Position numbers and translations under genes: made by a program. From Meandrina meandrites (lineage: Eukaryota > Cnidaria > Anthozoa > Scleractinia > Meandrinidae), in assembly GCA_963693305.1 (NCBI GenBank), contig OY855909.1:2640501-2704500 (forward strand): 64,000 nt of DNA, written 5' to 3'. A model generated the notes under the pieces. It had not been told where the DNA came from and did no database searches. It saw nothing but the letters and a program-made list of their open reading frames with translations. This document shows, piece after piece, positions 20,978 to 32,710 of this stretch. How positions within the stretch are numbered: the stretch's first letter is position 1; every line of letters starts with the position of its first letter.

Positions 20978-23919
20978 CTACAACCCTGTGACTACAGCAA
21001 GCAAAATCAAATCTACTGCCTCATCAGGTTTCTTCACCTCTGGCCACTGGTCAGGTGTGCAGATAAGCTGCGGTGGTGTTTCTGAAATATGATAAGAAGG
21101 AAGGTAAGCTAAGTTAAGTGTGATTAACTGACTTTCTCTAGCAACTGTCAGTCTAAGTCAACTGTGGAGAGAAGTGCAATTAATTGCGTTAGAGTACCAT
21201 TAACTCTTCTTTCCGAATTTAATACGATGTCGTCCAAAGATTTCCGAAGTTGACCGAAGGTCTTTCCAAAGGCTCCCAAAGATGTCCAAAGCTGATCTCT
21301 TCCTGGCGGAGCCTTGCGAATACTTCCGAAACGAACCCGAAGACTTACGGAGATTTACAAAAAACCGAGGAGTTATGAAACTTGTTGTAAGATGAAATAT
21401 GCTTTGTGTGAATTGGTTGAAAATGCTATAATAAGAAATCGCACGACTTTCTCATAAAACTCCTGAAAAATTGGTACTCATGTTGTTTTGAAAGAACTCA
21501 ATTGCACTTGCCTAGAGGCTGGTGCAATCTTGAGGGCATTCAATGCATCAGGAGTTTTACTCGAGTCGTGTGGCTGCATGGGTTCCTACATTAAGAGAGC
21601 ACCAGGCCGAAAGTAGTAGTAGTTTTACAAAACACAACACGTTTCAAGAGGATTTTACCATGGTTAATTTTGGCTTTCAACCTAAATCAATACCGTAATT
21701 GTTAAACAGATCTGCATGTTTTTTTAACTGAGGTTTCTTGTTTCTCTTCTCAACGTATTTCATTCTGCTTCGTAATCCGAAATACTTTGTTGTCTTCAGT
21801 CGAAACTGGAAATGAGATAGATTTTTTCGTTGAGGTGCTTGATCAAACAAACCTCATAACATTACATTAGACGTTTACAAAAATACTTATTTGTTACCTT
21901 AACGCAAGAAAACAACCAGCGTATCTGCAACCCCTACATTGTCTGTAATGCAAAACGAAATAGTGTTAATGAGTCAAGCACGATAAAACAATACACTTTA
22001 CTGATAAATACAGGGTATTTGATGTGGGTCGCCAAACAAATATTTCAAAAAAACTGGCCAGTGGGTTACTTACAAAGCACGGAGGAGTTCAGTAATTGCC
22101 AACTTTGAATATTATAAGGCCATGGAGGTTTATTTGGGAGTGCTATCTAAGGTTTCTCGTTGAATTTTTTGTAACGTTTTTCTCACTACCGTTTTGTACA
22201 TTGCAAAATTCAAATAAATGGATACTGGAAAAATTAACTTTAAACTTTACATTTAAATGCATGTGGCTGGGTAAGGTACATATTTTACAACGTTTAAACC
22301 TAGAAATCCAGCGCTTCTTCCGGTTCCGTTGTTATTGAAATTGTGTAAGAGTTTGAGCAAGACGTTTTAAGAAAACGCTTTTGCTCGGTTTTTCCAGGCG
22401 TCTTTCTTAACTTCGTGGACGTTGTTCACGGACAGTGGTGCTTTACTTACTGTATTGGTTCCAGTTAGTGCGAACAGGCTGATTGCTGTAGATCACAGCG
22501 TTTTGGGTGTGGTGCTTCTCCCAATCACAGTCTGGTCCAGTAATCACCATCCAGCCAACATCACCAGGACAGCCAGCATATACGCTGTTGATGAAGAAGC
22601 TGCGTCCGGGTGATCCGTCGATAATAAAGATGTTCCGTGGCGCGGTAGCAAGGTCATTCCAGAGACTATCGGTGTTGGTCAGTTTATCGAATCGGAACCA
22701 GTTCAGCTTGTCTGATCCCTGGGCGTTGAATGTCAGTTCCTTGACCGCATTACCTCCTTTATAAAGGATAACCCTTGCCTATTAAAATAAATTATATATA
22801 AATTCGGTATTATACCATGCGTTTTTAATAAAATAATTCCCATTACCATGCAGGTAGTCGCAAAAAGTAGAAGCAAGAGCGCTTTAAGTTCTACTGAGTT
22901 TCAAAATCGGGTTAAAAATTCTCGAATGCACTAACCATTAGACCAATGCATTTTCTAGTACTTTAACCCGGCATAAATTAATTATATTTTGCTTACCTCA
23001 GACGCGCCGAAGGCACCCCAGTTCAAAACGATTCTGTTTTTGTAGTCATTGGGGTACTGGTTAGTGACATCAAGAGCGGACATTTCGCTCTCGGCGTATG
23101 TTTCGCTCGACTTGTAAGCGTCTTGCGCACGCTGGTTGGCTCCGGTTACCGCCTTAAATACCATGGTCCAGCCTAGAATGGCAAACAAATTAGATAGTTA
23201 GAATCAGAATAAAAAATATTTCCAGTGAAAAGATTAAAAAAGAAAAAAGATCTAGAAGGAAAAAGAGTTCTCATGTAATGCTAACCTCCGCCAGCCATGT
23301 CACAGTACACTGGAAATGCTTCCCTCCTGTCTGTTTGAAAAAAGACTGATAAGTACCAAGCCTTACTTAAAGCAATCAAGCTCAACTGACTGCCCTGTGA
23401 TTGATCGTTTGGTTTATCCTGTGAATTTGGCAGCACTTCAAGTCTCAGTTGATGATCTGTTTTCTTTCTCGCCTCTTGACTGCTCCTTGACAATGTACTA
23501 AGTTTCGATTACCTCAATAACAAAGAAAACTAACAAGCGATTTTTGCGTTTTTTATTTGTTCTCTCTCTAAACTTGAAAACATGCAACAGAGAATGATCA
23601 GAGATCAGTGAGAAAAGTTACCAGTCAAGGTGATATAGTTAACTCCATCAGTTGTTTGTCCTCCGTTGTCCAGGATGTCTTTACACGAAAAACCTGGATT
23701 GCCCTCTGAGCCGAGTGGTTCTTCAAATTGCAGAGTTTTATACTCATTTCCATCACACAGGAGCAATTTTCCGTCAGCCAGCTTTAACACACCGGCATTC
23801 TTGGGAGTGCAGTCGCAGTTGTGTTCACGAACTTTGGGACGACATTTTTTGCGCTTACCAGCGACTGTGAAGCACACCGTGCTGGTCAAGATAATGCACA
23901 ATATCGCCAGATATCTCAT
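20978..23919 (-). CDS. Secreted protein with fibrinogen/COLF1-like domain, skeletal-matrix type
   Basis: Five coding exons with GT-AG borders and compatible phases: 23622-23919, 23286-23330, 22997-23172, 22451-22778 and 20978-21081, 316 residues in all. An N-terminal signal peptide (about residues 1-21) is followed by a basic Cys-containing stretch, then PGFSCKDIL, the joined motif AFPVYCDMAGGGWTMVF, NRIVLNWGAFG and LTFNAQGSDKLNWF. This layout matches the cnidarian secreted family that includes coral skeletal organic matrix proteins, with similarity to fibrinogen or fibrillar-collagen C-domains. The mature protein would be extracellular with disulfides. A non-coding 5' exon probably precedes it. 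The last exon (ending AVVTGL) is supported by splice sites and phase only. No break was seen. Confidence 0.75.
21236..21345. repeat. Degenerate CCGAAG/CCAAAG short-period repeat
   Basis: Roughly ten loose copies of CCRAAG at 8-14 base spacing within an intron of the secreted-protein gene. Low information; no function assigned. Confidence 0.4.
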
Positions 23920-24349
23920 GGTTAACTAACCAATATCTGCGGGAAGAAAAAACGATGACACCAGTAACGGTTAACGGCGTTAGAGTTGCGCTGCGGAATC
24001 AGGGGAACCCGACGGTGAATATCTACAATAAGCACCTGTTGTTTTCGGATATGTAAAAATATTGTTTTAGGTACGATAAAACGCCAGCTACGATTTTTAG
24101 ACAGGTAACAGCAGCTCGCAAATTTGGCTAATGAGATTTGTCGCCTAAAACGTTCTGTAATTTTATTATTCGCCTAGAAAATCCGATAAAATTTAGCTGT
24201 GTTAGTTTATATAAATTTCCCTTTAAAAGGCCGTAAACGATTCAGAAAAATAGTACAACGACATTGCAAGACGGCTTCTGACTGAATTTCTTCGTTGGGT
24301 GCTCCTGCGAAATTTAAATTCTTTGTAGAAGTTAAGTCTGGTTACCTAC

Positions 24350-24430
24350 CTTGAGTGTCAGTAATGTCTGTTTCGGTTCCTTCTCCACCAGCTCCCGTTT
24401 GCAGGATAACTGCTAAGTGTAATTCGCGTT
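24350..24430 (-). other. Probable 5' untranslated exon of the secreted-protein gene
   Basis: On the minus strand this ends ACTCAAG followed by the donor GTAGGT at 24349. The first coding exon is preceded by a good acceptor (pyrimidines then CAG, exon from 23936) only 17 bases before the ATG, so an upstream non-coding exon is required. The far boundary is a guess. Confidence 0.4.
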
Positions 24431-24884
24431 ATCTAGTTTCAATGTAGGCAATTAAGGACACGATTAATCATAAATTAGTCAAAGTCATTTACTGGCTGTC
24501 TTTGTCGTCTTGTTTTCCAGGTGTTGCCGTGACTATCAAGCAAATGAAGAAGAATTTCCATCCTGTTTGTGTTTTCAGAACGTTTTTTCCCCCGGGCTCT
24601 TCAAATCGAGCCAATTGAAAAGCTAGAATTCACATCCTGTTTACGCTTCCAGCACGAACATTTTTTCACTGCACTGTTGGTATCTTAGAAATATTTTGCC
24701 TTCCTGTATATCGATAAACTATTATTTTTCCAACTGTAATAATTGGACGATTGACGTTAATACTAATCATAATATTGATAAGCGAGAGAATGGCTCCTCG
24801 GTTTAAAAATTACGTCGTGACAAATAAAAAAAAGCTACGAAGGGAAGTTATCCAGAATCCAGCAATGAATGAATGAATTTTTTG

Positions 24885-25105
24885 TTTTTAGAACTCTGAA
24901 AATATCTTGAATGAATAATAAAACAACTATAAGCTAGTATTTAATTCGGCTTTCGCATGATCGTGAAGAATTATACACTCGGGTCGCGGAGTGTGTTATC
25001 CGCCTACCCATGACCACAGCCTTCGGCTTTGGCTGATAACACCCTCCTCAATCCGCATAATTCTTCGCATCATACTCAGCCTCATCCAATAATTGCTAGA
25101 CAGGA
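24885..25105. repeat. Palindromic dispersed repeat
   Basis: GAAGAATTAT near 24967 is mirrored by ATAATTCTTCG near 25060. Between them GTGTTATCCGCC and GGCTGATAACAC are near-inverted around GCCTTCGGCTTTGGC. The edges carry further inverted matter (ATTCGGCTTTCGCATGAT and related). It looks like a MITE or foldback repeat of cnidarian type. Confidence 0.6.
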
Positions 25106-25304
25106 AAAGCGGGTTATTTCAATGTATTGATTACTCTTGTATATCGAAGGAAAATATCCGCGCGTATTCTATAATATGTTAAACCATCGAACAAGGTGTA
25201 TTTATTTTTTTCTTGGCTTGTGAGCGGGCGGAATTCTCCAAATCCTGCAATCTGATTGGTTCCGGGAACGGGCGGAAATTTTCGATCTTGCCCGCTCACG
25301 GGGG

Positions 25305-25440
25305 CTCGTTTCTCGAAAGACCCGGTAAATACCGGGTCCGGTAACTTACCGGGCACGTTATCGGAAGATTTTATCGGGACCGAAGTTGCGTTTCTCGAAG
25401 CACCCGTTACCGTTCCCGGTAATATACCGGGCGCGATAAA
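25305..25440. repeat. CCGGGT-rich short repeat cluster
   Basis: CGTTTCTCGAA occurs twice (25308 and 25390), each followed by ACCCG-type sequence, with several ACCGGG/CCCGGT pairs able to form hairpins. GC content is much higher than in the surroundings. Confidence 0.5.
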
Positions 25441-25924
25441 TGGCAGGCCGTTACCAATCTCTTACGCGTGCTACACGCTCGTCCGTGAGAGAAGGAGAAA
25501 GACTTGGTACTAAAGGTTCGTTCGATTCATTCGAGACTTCTTTTGACAAATTTGACTTCGCTACGGATTGAATTCGAAAAGCACGACTGGATTTTTATGC
25601 AGTTTGAAGGACAGCACTATAGTTCTAAGTTAAGCTTTGGGGTTGCCGTTGTGTTAAAGGAGAGCAAACGAGGAAGATCATTATTTTGCATGATCATGTC
25701 AGTTGCCTCAGCTTGTAGCTCGACTCGACAATCATGCACTTTGGCCTACTATGATTTCTTGACTGTCTGTGAAGTACTGGTATTCTCATACCTCACGTCA
25801 TATTGATAACCGAATTGGAGGTGACATGTTTACAGTATTTTAGAACGAACGCACCAGTGCAACAGGTAGGTTTATGGAGATCCCAGGTAAGTTCTATTTG
25901 ATGTTCTTTTTGAGTTCATGGCGG

Positions 25925-26025
25925 CATAGCCCGTTTCACGGATACTGGACGCCATATTGAATAAATTAGTTTCGCAAAGGACTATGGGTCGATAAGGGGG
26001 CAAAATTTCCAAGATGGCGTCGCGC
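25925..26025 (+). repeat. Left inverted repeat of the THAP/DDE element
   Basis: Matches the reverse complement of 29249-29348 with scattered mismatches. Its inner end still shows ATGGCGTCGCG, the mirror of the SAP gene's first codons. Confidence 0.7.
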
Positions 26026-26117
26026 GACGCTCTTAAACAGCGTGGTGTGAACTAGTGGAGATTGCGAGCTTTCATTTCAAGTTTATTATTGCCGAGTCTG
26101 ACAATTTCACTTTATCT

Positions 26118-28147
26118 ATGGGTGGAGGTGATCACTGTGCCGTATTTGGCTGTTCAAATGACCGGAGAAAGCGAGAAAAGTATGTGAGTTCCAAGGACTA
26201 ATGTAACATTTCTAAACATAATATAAGCTTATTAAATTTTAATCAATCGCCCACACTTACAAAATTGCAGTTGCAACACATGCCATGATTTTAATGTAGA
26301 AGTTCTTCTTTTCAAATAAATATTCGGTTATGTCACAGAAGTTTTATGAAATTATCTATCAGCTTACCATGATAGCGCACTAAAATACTGCTGAGGAGAA
26401 GTTGGGGACTAGCTAGCTGGCAATTAGTCTCGCCTTTAGAAAAATAGAAACTTTTGATGGGTGATGCAAATGCTCTTTGTTATCGCAGGTGTATTATAAA
26501 ACCCCATGTCCAATATATTAAGTGGCATCAGCCCCAGAAAAAGCACTTTAAATTATGGGAGCGACTTATCAACCGCAAAAGCTTTAAAGTGACAGCAAAT
26601 ACAACGGTGTGCAGTAATCATTTTGTTTATGGTAGGCCACTAGGATAACACCCACATCCTGAGCTCTGGCTAAGAGGATATGAAACAGATAAGGAGACCA
26701 ATAATCATGAGGTTCGAAGAATTATCGAGTCCTGGAATGATACTAAAGAACAAAGTGATGTGTTTTTGACCACTCGAACAGGAGCCGTTAAAAGAAAAGC
26801 AATGCACACCCAAACAAGTAGTATGAAATCTAAAAAACTTGAAGTTCTGCCTAAAGGGTTAGACAATGAAAAGAAAGCAGCTGTTTCTCAATCATCTATA
26901 GCACAAGCCGCGGAAAGTGATCACACATACTGCAATCTCAAGGATTGCACTTTTCAAATAACTGAAGGTGATGAATGCAGCTGTCAATTGGGGCTTTGTG
27001 TAAAATGTAAAAGAAAGGTGATGCAAACAGTTGAAGAAAATGAAAACCTAAGAAATGAAAATGCCAGACTTAAGGAAAGCCTTGACAGTGTCAGGCAAAA
27101 CAACTCGAGTGACAACTTTTCCATAGACAAAATCAAAGATTCTGACTATCTGGTCAAGCTTCACACGAGTCTTGATAACTTCAAAGTTTTTGAGTGGATC
27201 TACAACCAGGTGAAGGACAAGATACCATATATGCAATACAGTTGAATCCCGATAACTCGAACCCTCAATAACTCGAACCTCCCGCTAACTCGAACCTTTT
27301 TCGATTCCCCTCCGGGCAGTTTTCTTACTAATTTTACCCTCGATAACTCGAACTCCCGATAACTCGAACCTTTTTCGATTTCCCTTGAAGGTTCGAGTTA
27401 TCGGGATTCAACTGTATTATAAGGGTCTGGAGTCCCATAATGTTAAAAGATATCAGGTAACAAAGTGTAAAAAGCCTGGCCCAGAGCGAATTTTGTCACC
27501 CGAAAAATCATATCTACATGGCTCCCTCTCCTTTCCCTGGAGTTGAAACCATTGATCCACTGGCCAACACGCGAGGAAGCAGAAAGATACTACCCGGATT
27601 GTTTAAAAAAATACAAAAACGTTATTGCTATAATTGACTGCACTGAAGTGCCTATACAACGACCATCATTAGCTCTTGCTAATGGGCAAATTTATTCTTT
27701 CTACAAAGGTAGGCCGACATGCAAACTGCTTGTTGCTTGTACCCCCGTTGGAACTGTCTCTTTTATTTCAAACAGTGCAGGAGGTGCTATGAGTGACAAG
27801 AGGCTTGTAAAGGAAAGTGGCATTATATCAAAGTTTGAGCCGGGAGATACAGTCCTAGCAGATAGGGGTTTCAACATTCAAGAGCTTCTTCTCCCTCGTC
27901 AAGTAAAGCTTGTTATCCCCCCTTCCTGAAGAAAAAGAAACAATTCACTATTGAGGATGACACCCGCACTAAGCAAGTAGCTAACGCAAGAATTCACATA
28001 GAACGTGTGATTGGTCGTCTGAAAGATTATGACATTCTTAAGTGTGAACAACCTTTGGACATGGTGGATCTTTTTGATCACATCGCAACGGTTGTATGTG
28101 CACTTATCAACCTGCAAGAGCCAATAATACCCCTAAACTGTCAGTGA
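26118..28147 (+). pseudogene. THAP-domain DDE_Tnp_4 transposase, broken
   Basis: Exon 1 (26118-26179) gives the first zinc ligands in CAVFGCSNDR. Exon 2 (from 26489) continues the THAP domain through WHQPQKKHFKLWERL to TTVCSNHFVYGRP. Then a Cys-rich stretch, a coiled coil (about 27015-27090) and the catalytic region follow: IIDCTE (first D), VLADRGF (second D) and HIERVIGRLK (E). Four lesions are visible: a stop at 26646 inside the otherwise continuous frame, a 176 bp MITE at 27239-27414, loss of the helix-turn-helix region just after it, and a one-base frameshift near 27925 after LVIPP. The stop is at 28145. In intact relatives this enzyme binds and cuts the element's ends. Confidence 0.8.
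27239..27414. mobile_element. 176 bp TA-flanked MITE (pogo/Tc-mariner-like)
   Basis: Ends are perfect 25 bp inverted repeats (CAGTTGAATCCCGATAACTC at the left). Both sides carry TA (27237-27238 and 27415-27416). Inside, AACTCGAACC recurs several times. Removing the insert and one TA rejoins the transposase frame as ...MQYYKGLES. TA duplication and the CAGT-start ends fit the pogo/mariner group. Confidence 0.9.
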
Positions 28148-28905
28148 CGGTAGCACAGTAAACAAATTGTGTAACCAAGTGAATGGATCTGTTATTTTTA
28201 TATGTGAGACCTCTGCCCCCTAAAATATCTCAAGTGGCAGAGGTGTTGTTAAGTACGGCATTTTAACTTATATATGATTTAAGAGATTACCATTTGCCTG
28301 TTCAAAGTATAGGTAATGCTATAGAGTAAATAGATCACTGGCCAGTGGTTTAGGATGCTGACTATCTACTGGTAAGTGAGCTGTCCAGTGTGAAGCATTA
28401 CCCATCCTTTGAACAACAAGGCAAAGGACTGAATGTACTGAAAGTCAATCAGTTTATTATCATAACTTTAAACTTGGGGATCACATTGTTATCACTTAGG
28501 AGAGCAGGCATCACACATCCAAATCAAATTTTGGTCTTCAACAATGGCTTCTTCTCCAGTTAAGTCAACACATTTCCAGTTTTCTAAATTTGAATGTTTG
28601 TTTATTTAGTAAGAAGAATATATTCTCCAGGGGTACAAAGTTAACACAAAACAAACTGGAGATACATCAAAGTTGTATTTATTTGAAATGTACTGGATAC
28701 TTGCACGTTACAAAGTACACTGTATCCTTGGTTCAGGCCTGCCTTGGGTTAACTACAACTTTGACAGGGAATTCTATTCTTAATAAATATATATTTTGTA
28801 ATACTGTTTTAATCCTTATATTAGATGGTTGAAATGTAGCTTTACAGAAGCACATATTTATATAATTTTAACAGTCTTAAATGTCCTAAATATTAAGCTC
28901 TAAGT
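28148..28905. other. Non-coding interior of the THAP/DDE element
   Basis: It should hold the remaining exons of the SAP partner gene, but no nuclease or zinc-finger motif was found on either strand. A short hairpin (CCTCTGCC / GGCAGAGG) lies near 28210-28245. Confidence 0.4.
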
Positions 28906-28913
28906 TTACTCAC

Positions 28914-29259
28914 TTTCAACCCAATATTTTTCCATGTCGATTTGACACAGCTCTGGGTAGCTCTGCGGGCCTTCCTCCCAGCCTACACCTAAACTGTCTG
29001 GGTCAGGAAGAATTATTCTCCCACCTTCAAGTTTTAACTTGCCTATTCTTTCTCGATCTACCTCCTCTAAACTTTCTTGAACATTTTTTACGACTCTGAG
29101 CCCTAATCTTTTCGCAAACACACAAAGGTTAATTAAACCTTCCTTATTAGTATTCCCCACCGGAACTTCTCTTTCCAATAAGTAATTCTTCAACTTTGGA
29201 ACGTCCCAACTTCTGAAGAAGGCTTCATCCGTTTCATCACTTGTAACTCGCGACGCCAT
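28914..29259 (-). pseudogene. First exon of SAP-domain partner gene of the transposon
   Basis: On the minus strand, ATG at 29259 opens MASRVTSDETDEAFF, then SWDVPKLKNYLLEREVPVGN, a SAP-type helix-extended-helix likely to bind DNA. The frame goes on to ILPDPDSLGVGW and ends at a good donor (GAAA/GTGAGT, exon edge 28914). In related transposons this segment precedes SWIM and YqaJ domains, which I could not find downstream. The start codon lies in the terminal inverted repeat. Confidence 0.6.
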
Positions 29260-29348
29260 GTTGGATTTTATGCCCCCTTTTTGACCCATACTGCTTTGCG
29301 CAATCAAATTATTCAAAATGGCGCTCGCATCCGTGAAACGGACTATGG
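29249..29348 (-). repeat. Right inverted repeat of the THAP/DDE element
   Basis: Reverse complement of 25925-26025 with mismatches. It ends near CGGACTATGG and contains the start of the SAP exon. Confidence 0.7.
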
Positions 29349-29550
29349 TGTTAAGTTTGCGCGGGAAAAATATTGTCACCGCGTAGAGGTGTACGACCAT
29401 CAGGCAGCGGACTGTGGTTTTACAGCAAGGACTAAAGGTGTGTACATACATTTTTTCATTTATAGTTATGACTTGAGCTGTCATAATCTGACAATTTTTT
29501 TCGCAGCAAGAATCAGCAATCAAATGATAAACGCTTATTATAAACCATTT

Positions 29551-30073
29551 AATAGACCCTTCCACGGTTTCGGACGCCATCTTGGTTGGGGGGCAAACGC
29601 GGCAAAATTTACAGTAAATGTATGGGAAAAATCGGGAGTTTGGCGCTCGATAATTCGAGAAAGGTTGACATTCTGTAATTTCTATGAATTACAAACTTAA
29701 AATACTAGCTAAAAGAGTTAACCGATCAAATTTGAGAATTTTACCCTCACTAAGAAAGCCGCAAATTAAAATTTTCATTTTTCATATATTTGTCTGTAAA
29801 ATGAAGCCGCCGTTCGCGGGAAAATTTAGAAGCATTTGTACGAAAAACTAAAAGTAAGATTTCTCGTTTCAAAGTAAACCGATCCCCTTCAAATTTAATC
29901 GGTTAACTCTTTTAGCTAGTATCTTTAGTTTGCAATTCACAAAAGTTTCAGAATGTCAACGGTCCTCGAATTGTCGAGCATCAAACTCCCGATTTTTCCC
30001 ATACATTCACTGTAAATTTTGCCGTGTTTGCCCCCCACCCAAGATGGCGTCAGAAACCGTGGAAGGGTCTATT
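29551..30073. mobile_element. Foldback MITE with ~190 bp arms
   Basis: Outer ends are AATAGACCCTTCCACGG and its reverse complement. Arms run to about 29745 and from about 29878 with good but imperfect pairing (shared inner motif CTAGCTAAAAGAGTTAACCG). No ORF of its own; the ORF reading across 29280-29580 is chance. A target duplication was not clear. Confidence 0.8.
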
Positions 30074-30944
30074 CACTCGCACTTCATAATAGAATACGAT
30101 AGATGGGGTAAATATGGTTGATGAGGTTTAAACTGAAAATAGAATAAACACTTCTTTGAAATATACAATTTGATAGAAAGCGGTGTAAAACAAGTGAAAT
30201 CTACAGCCTTACATTGTTTTGGTGCTGTGGCCACGAAAGAGTTAACGGTGAACGAGATTCTAATATTTAAATATAACAACAAAAATACAAATGATGTCTA
30301 ACACAGAAGATTGCTTGGGGACCTAATTAACCAAAAACGAAATAGTCATAAAAATGAGAAATACAAAAAAAAAAAATGCAACATTCATGGAAGTGAGCGT
30401 AATATATACATGTATAGAACTTTTAAAATGTTTTAGGTATTATCACATGATAATTTATTTATTCTCTATCAATTATGTAAATTAACACAATGTAGATGTC
30501 TGCTGAGAAGAAATCAAGAAGTACGCGGTTTACTACGGCCATGAGTGAGGCACTGATTCAGGCCTATGGAAATTACCAAATAAGCTAACTTCTATTATAG
30601 AAATATCTGGACCTTAATAATTTATTATATTAAGTTTTATGATGTGGAAAAAACATTTGGTGAAAGTCATGTTGACCAGCACCTACATGTAGTAAATAAA
30701 AAGGTAGAACAACTAACTGTGGCTGAACCAGGGGTTTCAATAAAATTTGAAGTAGGCAGCTGGTTAGAATGGAGTAGCCGACTGCATCAACAAGGTTTGA
30801 AAGGGTCTTTCTCTAGGTTACTTCAATTTAGGGGAAAAAGTAGCCATCTTCTCTGAGCGATATAGCCAACACTTTTCGTCAGCTGTTGGTGCTTGCCTAT
30901 TAGTGCGTGCATAGTTGGTCAAAGAGTTGAGATTGAATGCATTA

Positions 30945-31110
30945 TATGTGTTGTGGTTTAAATTTTACCTTGGTTTAAAATTTTCAAACCAGTTTGATTT
31001 TTATTTTCCTTTGTTTCAGATTATGATAATCAATACAAGACAATGAAAACTAAAAATCAAACTGGTTTGAAAAATTTTAAACCAAAGAAAAATTTAAACC
31101 ACAACATATG
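30945..31110. repeat. Foldback repeat family F, copy 1
   Basis: Near-palindrome: TTGTGGTTTAAATTTT at left and AAATTTAAACCACAA at right, with the inner pair CAAACCAGTTTGATTTTTA / AAAAATCAAACTGGTTTG. The AT-rich loop contains TTATGATAATC. It lies in intron 1 of the Myb/SANT-like gene. Confidence 0.85.
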
Positions 31111-31444
31111 CATTCTTGGGTAGCTAAACATCTATCTGTTAAAATATCATTAGAATTGTGTTAACATACAAGCATTGTTACAAGTTTGTTCCAGGTAAAT
31201 GATGCAGAAAATCTGACAAATAAATTTTCTGCAAATATATAAAACCCAGTTTTAAAGGCATGTTTATATTAAGACATGTTTCCATAGTAACAGCATCGTG
31301 TCAACTAAGACATTAAAATATGGAAGTCTATCCGTAAACTAAGCCTTGCCAATTTTGGATACCCATGGATCAGGTTTAGAAAAATTGCAAATGTGGCCCA
31401 TGTATTGAAAACTGTGTTCTTAAAAAAAAGTGGCGAACGATTTA

Positions 31445-31588
31445 ACCAGTGAGAAATGTTAAACTAATAGTGCTAAATTCAAAATGAAAACATAACCCCA
31501 ACATTTTGAATTTGCCATTCATCAGTGGGTTAGAGTTCCAATTTGAATTTCCCACTATTAGTTTAACATTTCTTTCACCAGTTACTAC
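31445..31588. repeat. Foldback repeat in intron
   Basis: Arms CAGTGAGAAATGTTAAACTA (from about 31449) and TAGTTTAACATTTCTTTCAC (to about 31578) pair with few mismatches. The inner pair CAAAATG / CATTTTG surrounds the centre. Confidence 0.75.
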
Positions 31589-32414
31589 AACAAACAAGTG
31601 TTACGTACGTAGCGTACCTAGGGCCTATTTTTTTTACCTTCAAATAACAATTTCACCATGCTATTATAAAATCACAAATTTTATGTTTATATATGCCAAG
31701 TGAATGTATTAAAAAACCTTGAATATGAATTATATTTTATTTTATTTTTCCCTAGTCTATCCTTCAGGCTAAAGTTTCGGATACTGTGTCACTTGATAAA
31801 AAGAAAACAGCATGGGCCTGTGTTGTGGATTGTGTTAATGCGGTAAATCCTGGTGAAAAAAAAAGTGTTGAACAGGTAATGTCAAGTAGAAAAATAGGAT
31901 ACGCATTATCATGGTGGTGTATCTTATTTTTTTTTAACTTAAATTGTTTTCTTTTATCAGTAGAAAAAATTTCTTTTTTTGAAAATGAAATTTGTTTTCA
32001 GGAAATTATATTGTTTTAAAAGTAATTTTTTTATAAATCAAATATTGTCAGGTGAAGAGGCGATGGGAAGATATGACAGGAACTGTCAAGAAGAAAGAGA
32101 GGGAGGCAAGAAACAAGGAGCTGAAAAGGTTGAGAGTGACAGGAAATGGGAATTTAGAAGATGAGGTAGGCAAGCTTCCTAACGTGTGCTACACTTGGAT
32201 TATTCCCCATGTTTCAGAGTTATTTAACAAAGATTGAATTTTTTTTTAAAGGATGATGAAAATACATGCAAGCTCTCTGAACCGTGCACAGAGAATCTCA
32301 GTACTTCTGAGAAGGAGATTGCTCTAATTTTAGGGCCTCAAACATTCACTGGGATTCCTGGTGGGCACGATTCCATTGGGATGTCTGGTAAGGATTATAT
32401 TTGTGTCTATGTAA

Positions 32415-32710
32415 TTCCAGTGAGTCACATTGGCCGTAATGGTTAGTGTGCTGTATTCCTGATCCAACAGTCCAGGCTCAAGCACTGAGTGGGGTGACTG
32501 CGTTGTGTCCTTGCACAAGACACCTTACTCCCGTAGTGCCTCTATCCGCCCAGTTGAATAAATTGGTAAGGGCAAATTTACTGCTGAGGTGTAATTTTGT
32601 GATGGTCTAGCATTCCATCCAGGGGGAGTAGAAATACTCCTAAGTTGTTTATTGCTACAGAAACTGAAATAAGCTATGGCAGTATGGGCTCCTTGGCTTG
32701 CTGTAACCTT
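32415..32710 (+). mobile_element. tRNA-derived SINE
   Basis: The start resembles a pol III A box (TGGCCGTAATGGTTAGTG) and a decayed B box (AGGCTCAAGCAC). Then follow CCTTGCACAAGACACCTTACTC, GATGGTCTAGCATTCCATCC and GGGGGAGTAGAAATACTCCT, phrases I associate with a SINE family widespread in marine invertebrates. No poly-A tail or clear duplication was found. It lies in an intron of the Myb/SANT-like gene. Confidence 0.7.

Larger units (their letters stand above)
25925..29348. mobile_element. Decayed THAP/DDE DNA transposon with partner SAP gene (ISL2EU-like)
   Basis: Imperfect inverted repeats of about 100 bp (25925-26025 and 29249-29348) share CCGTTTCACGGAT at the outer side and ATGGCGTCGCG at the inner side. 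Inside are a plus-strand THAP-DDE_Tnp_4 transposase gene and, converging on it, the first exon of a SAP-like gene. This pair is known to me from the ISL2EU group, whose second gene carries a YqaJ nuclease; no nuclease part was found here. Both genes are damaged, so the element is probably inactive. A clear target duplication was not identified. Confidence 0.6.

Noticed and set aside
29262..29580. N-terminal extension of the SAP-domain ORF up to 29580
   Set aside because: The extension runs into the neighbouring foldback MITE; the natural start is MASRV at 29259 inside the element's inverted repeat.
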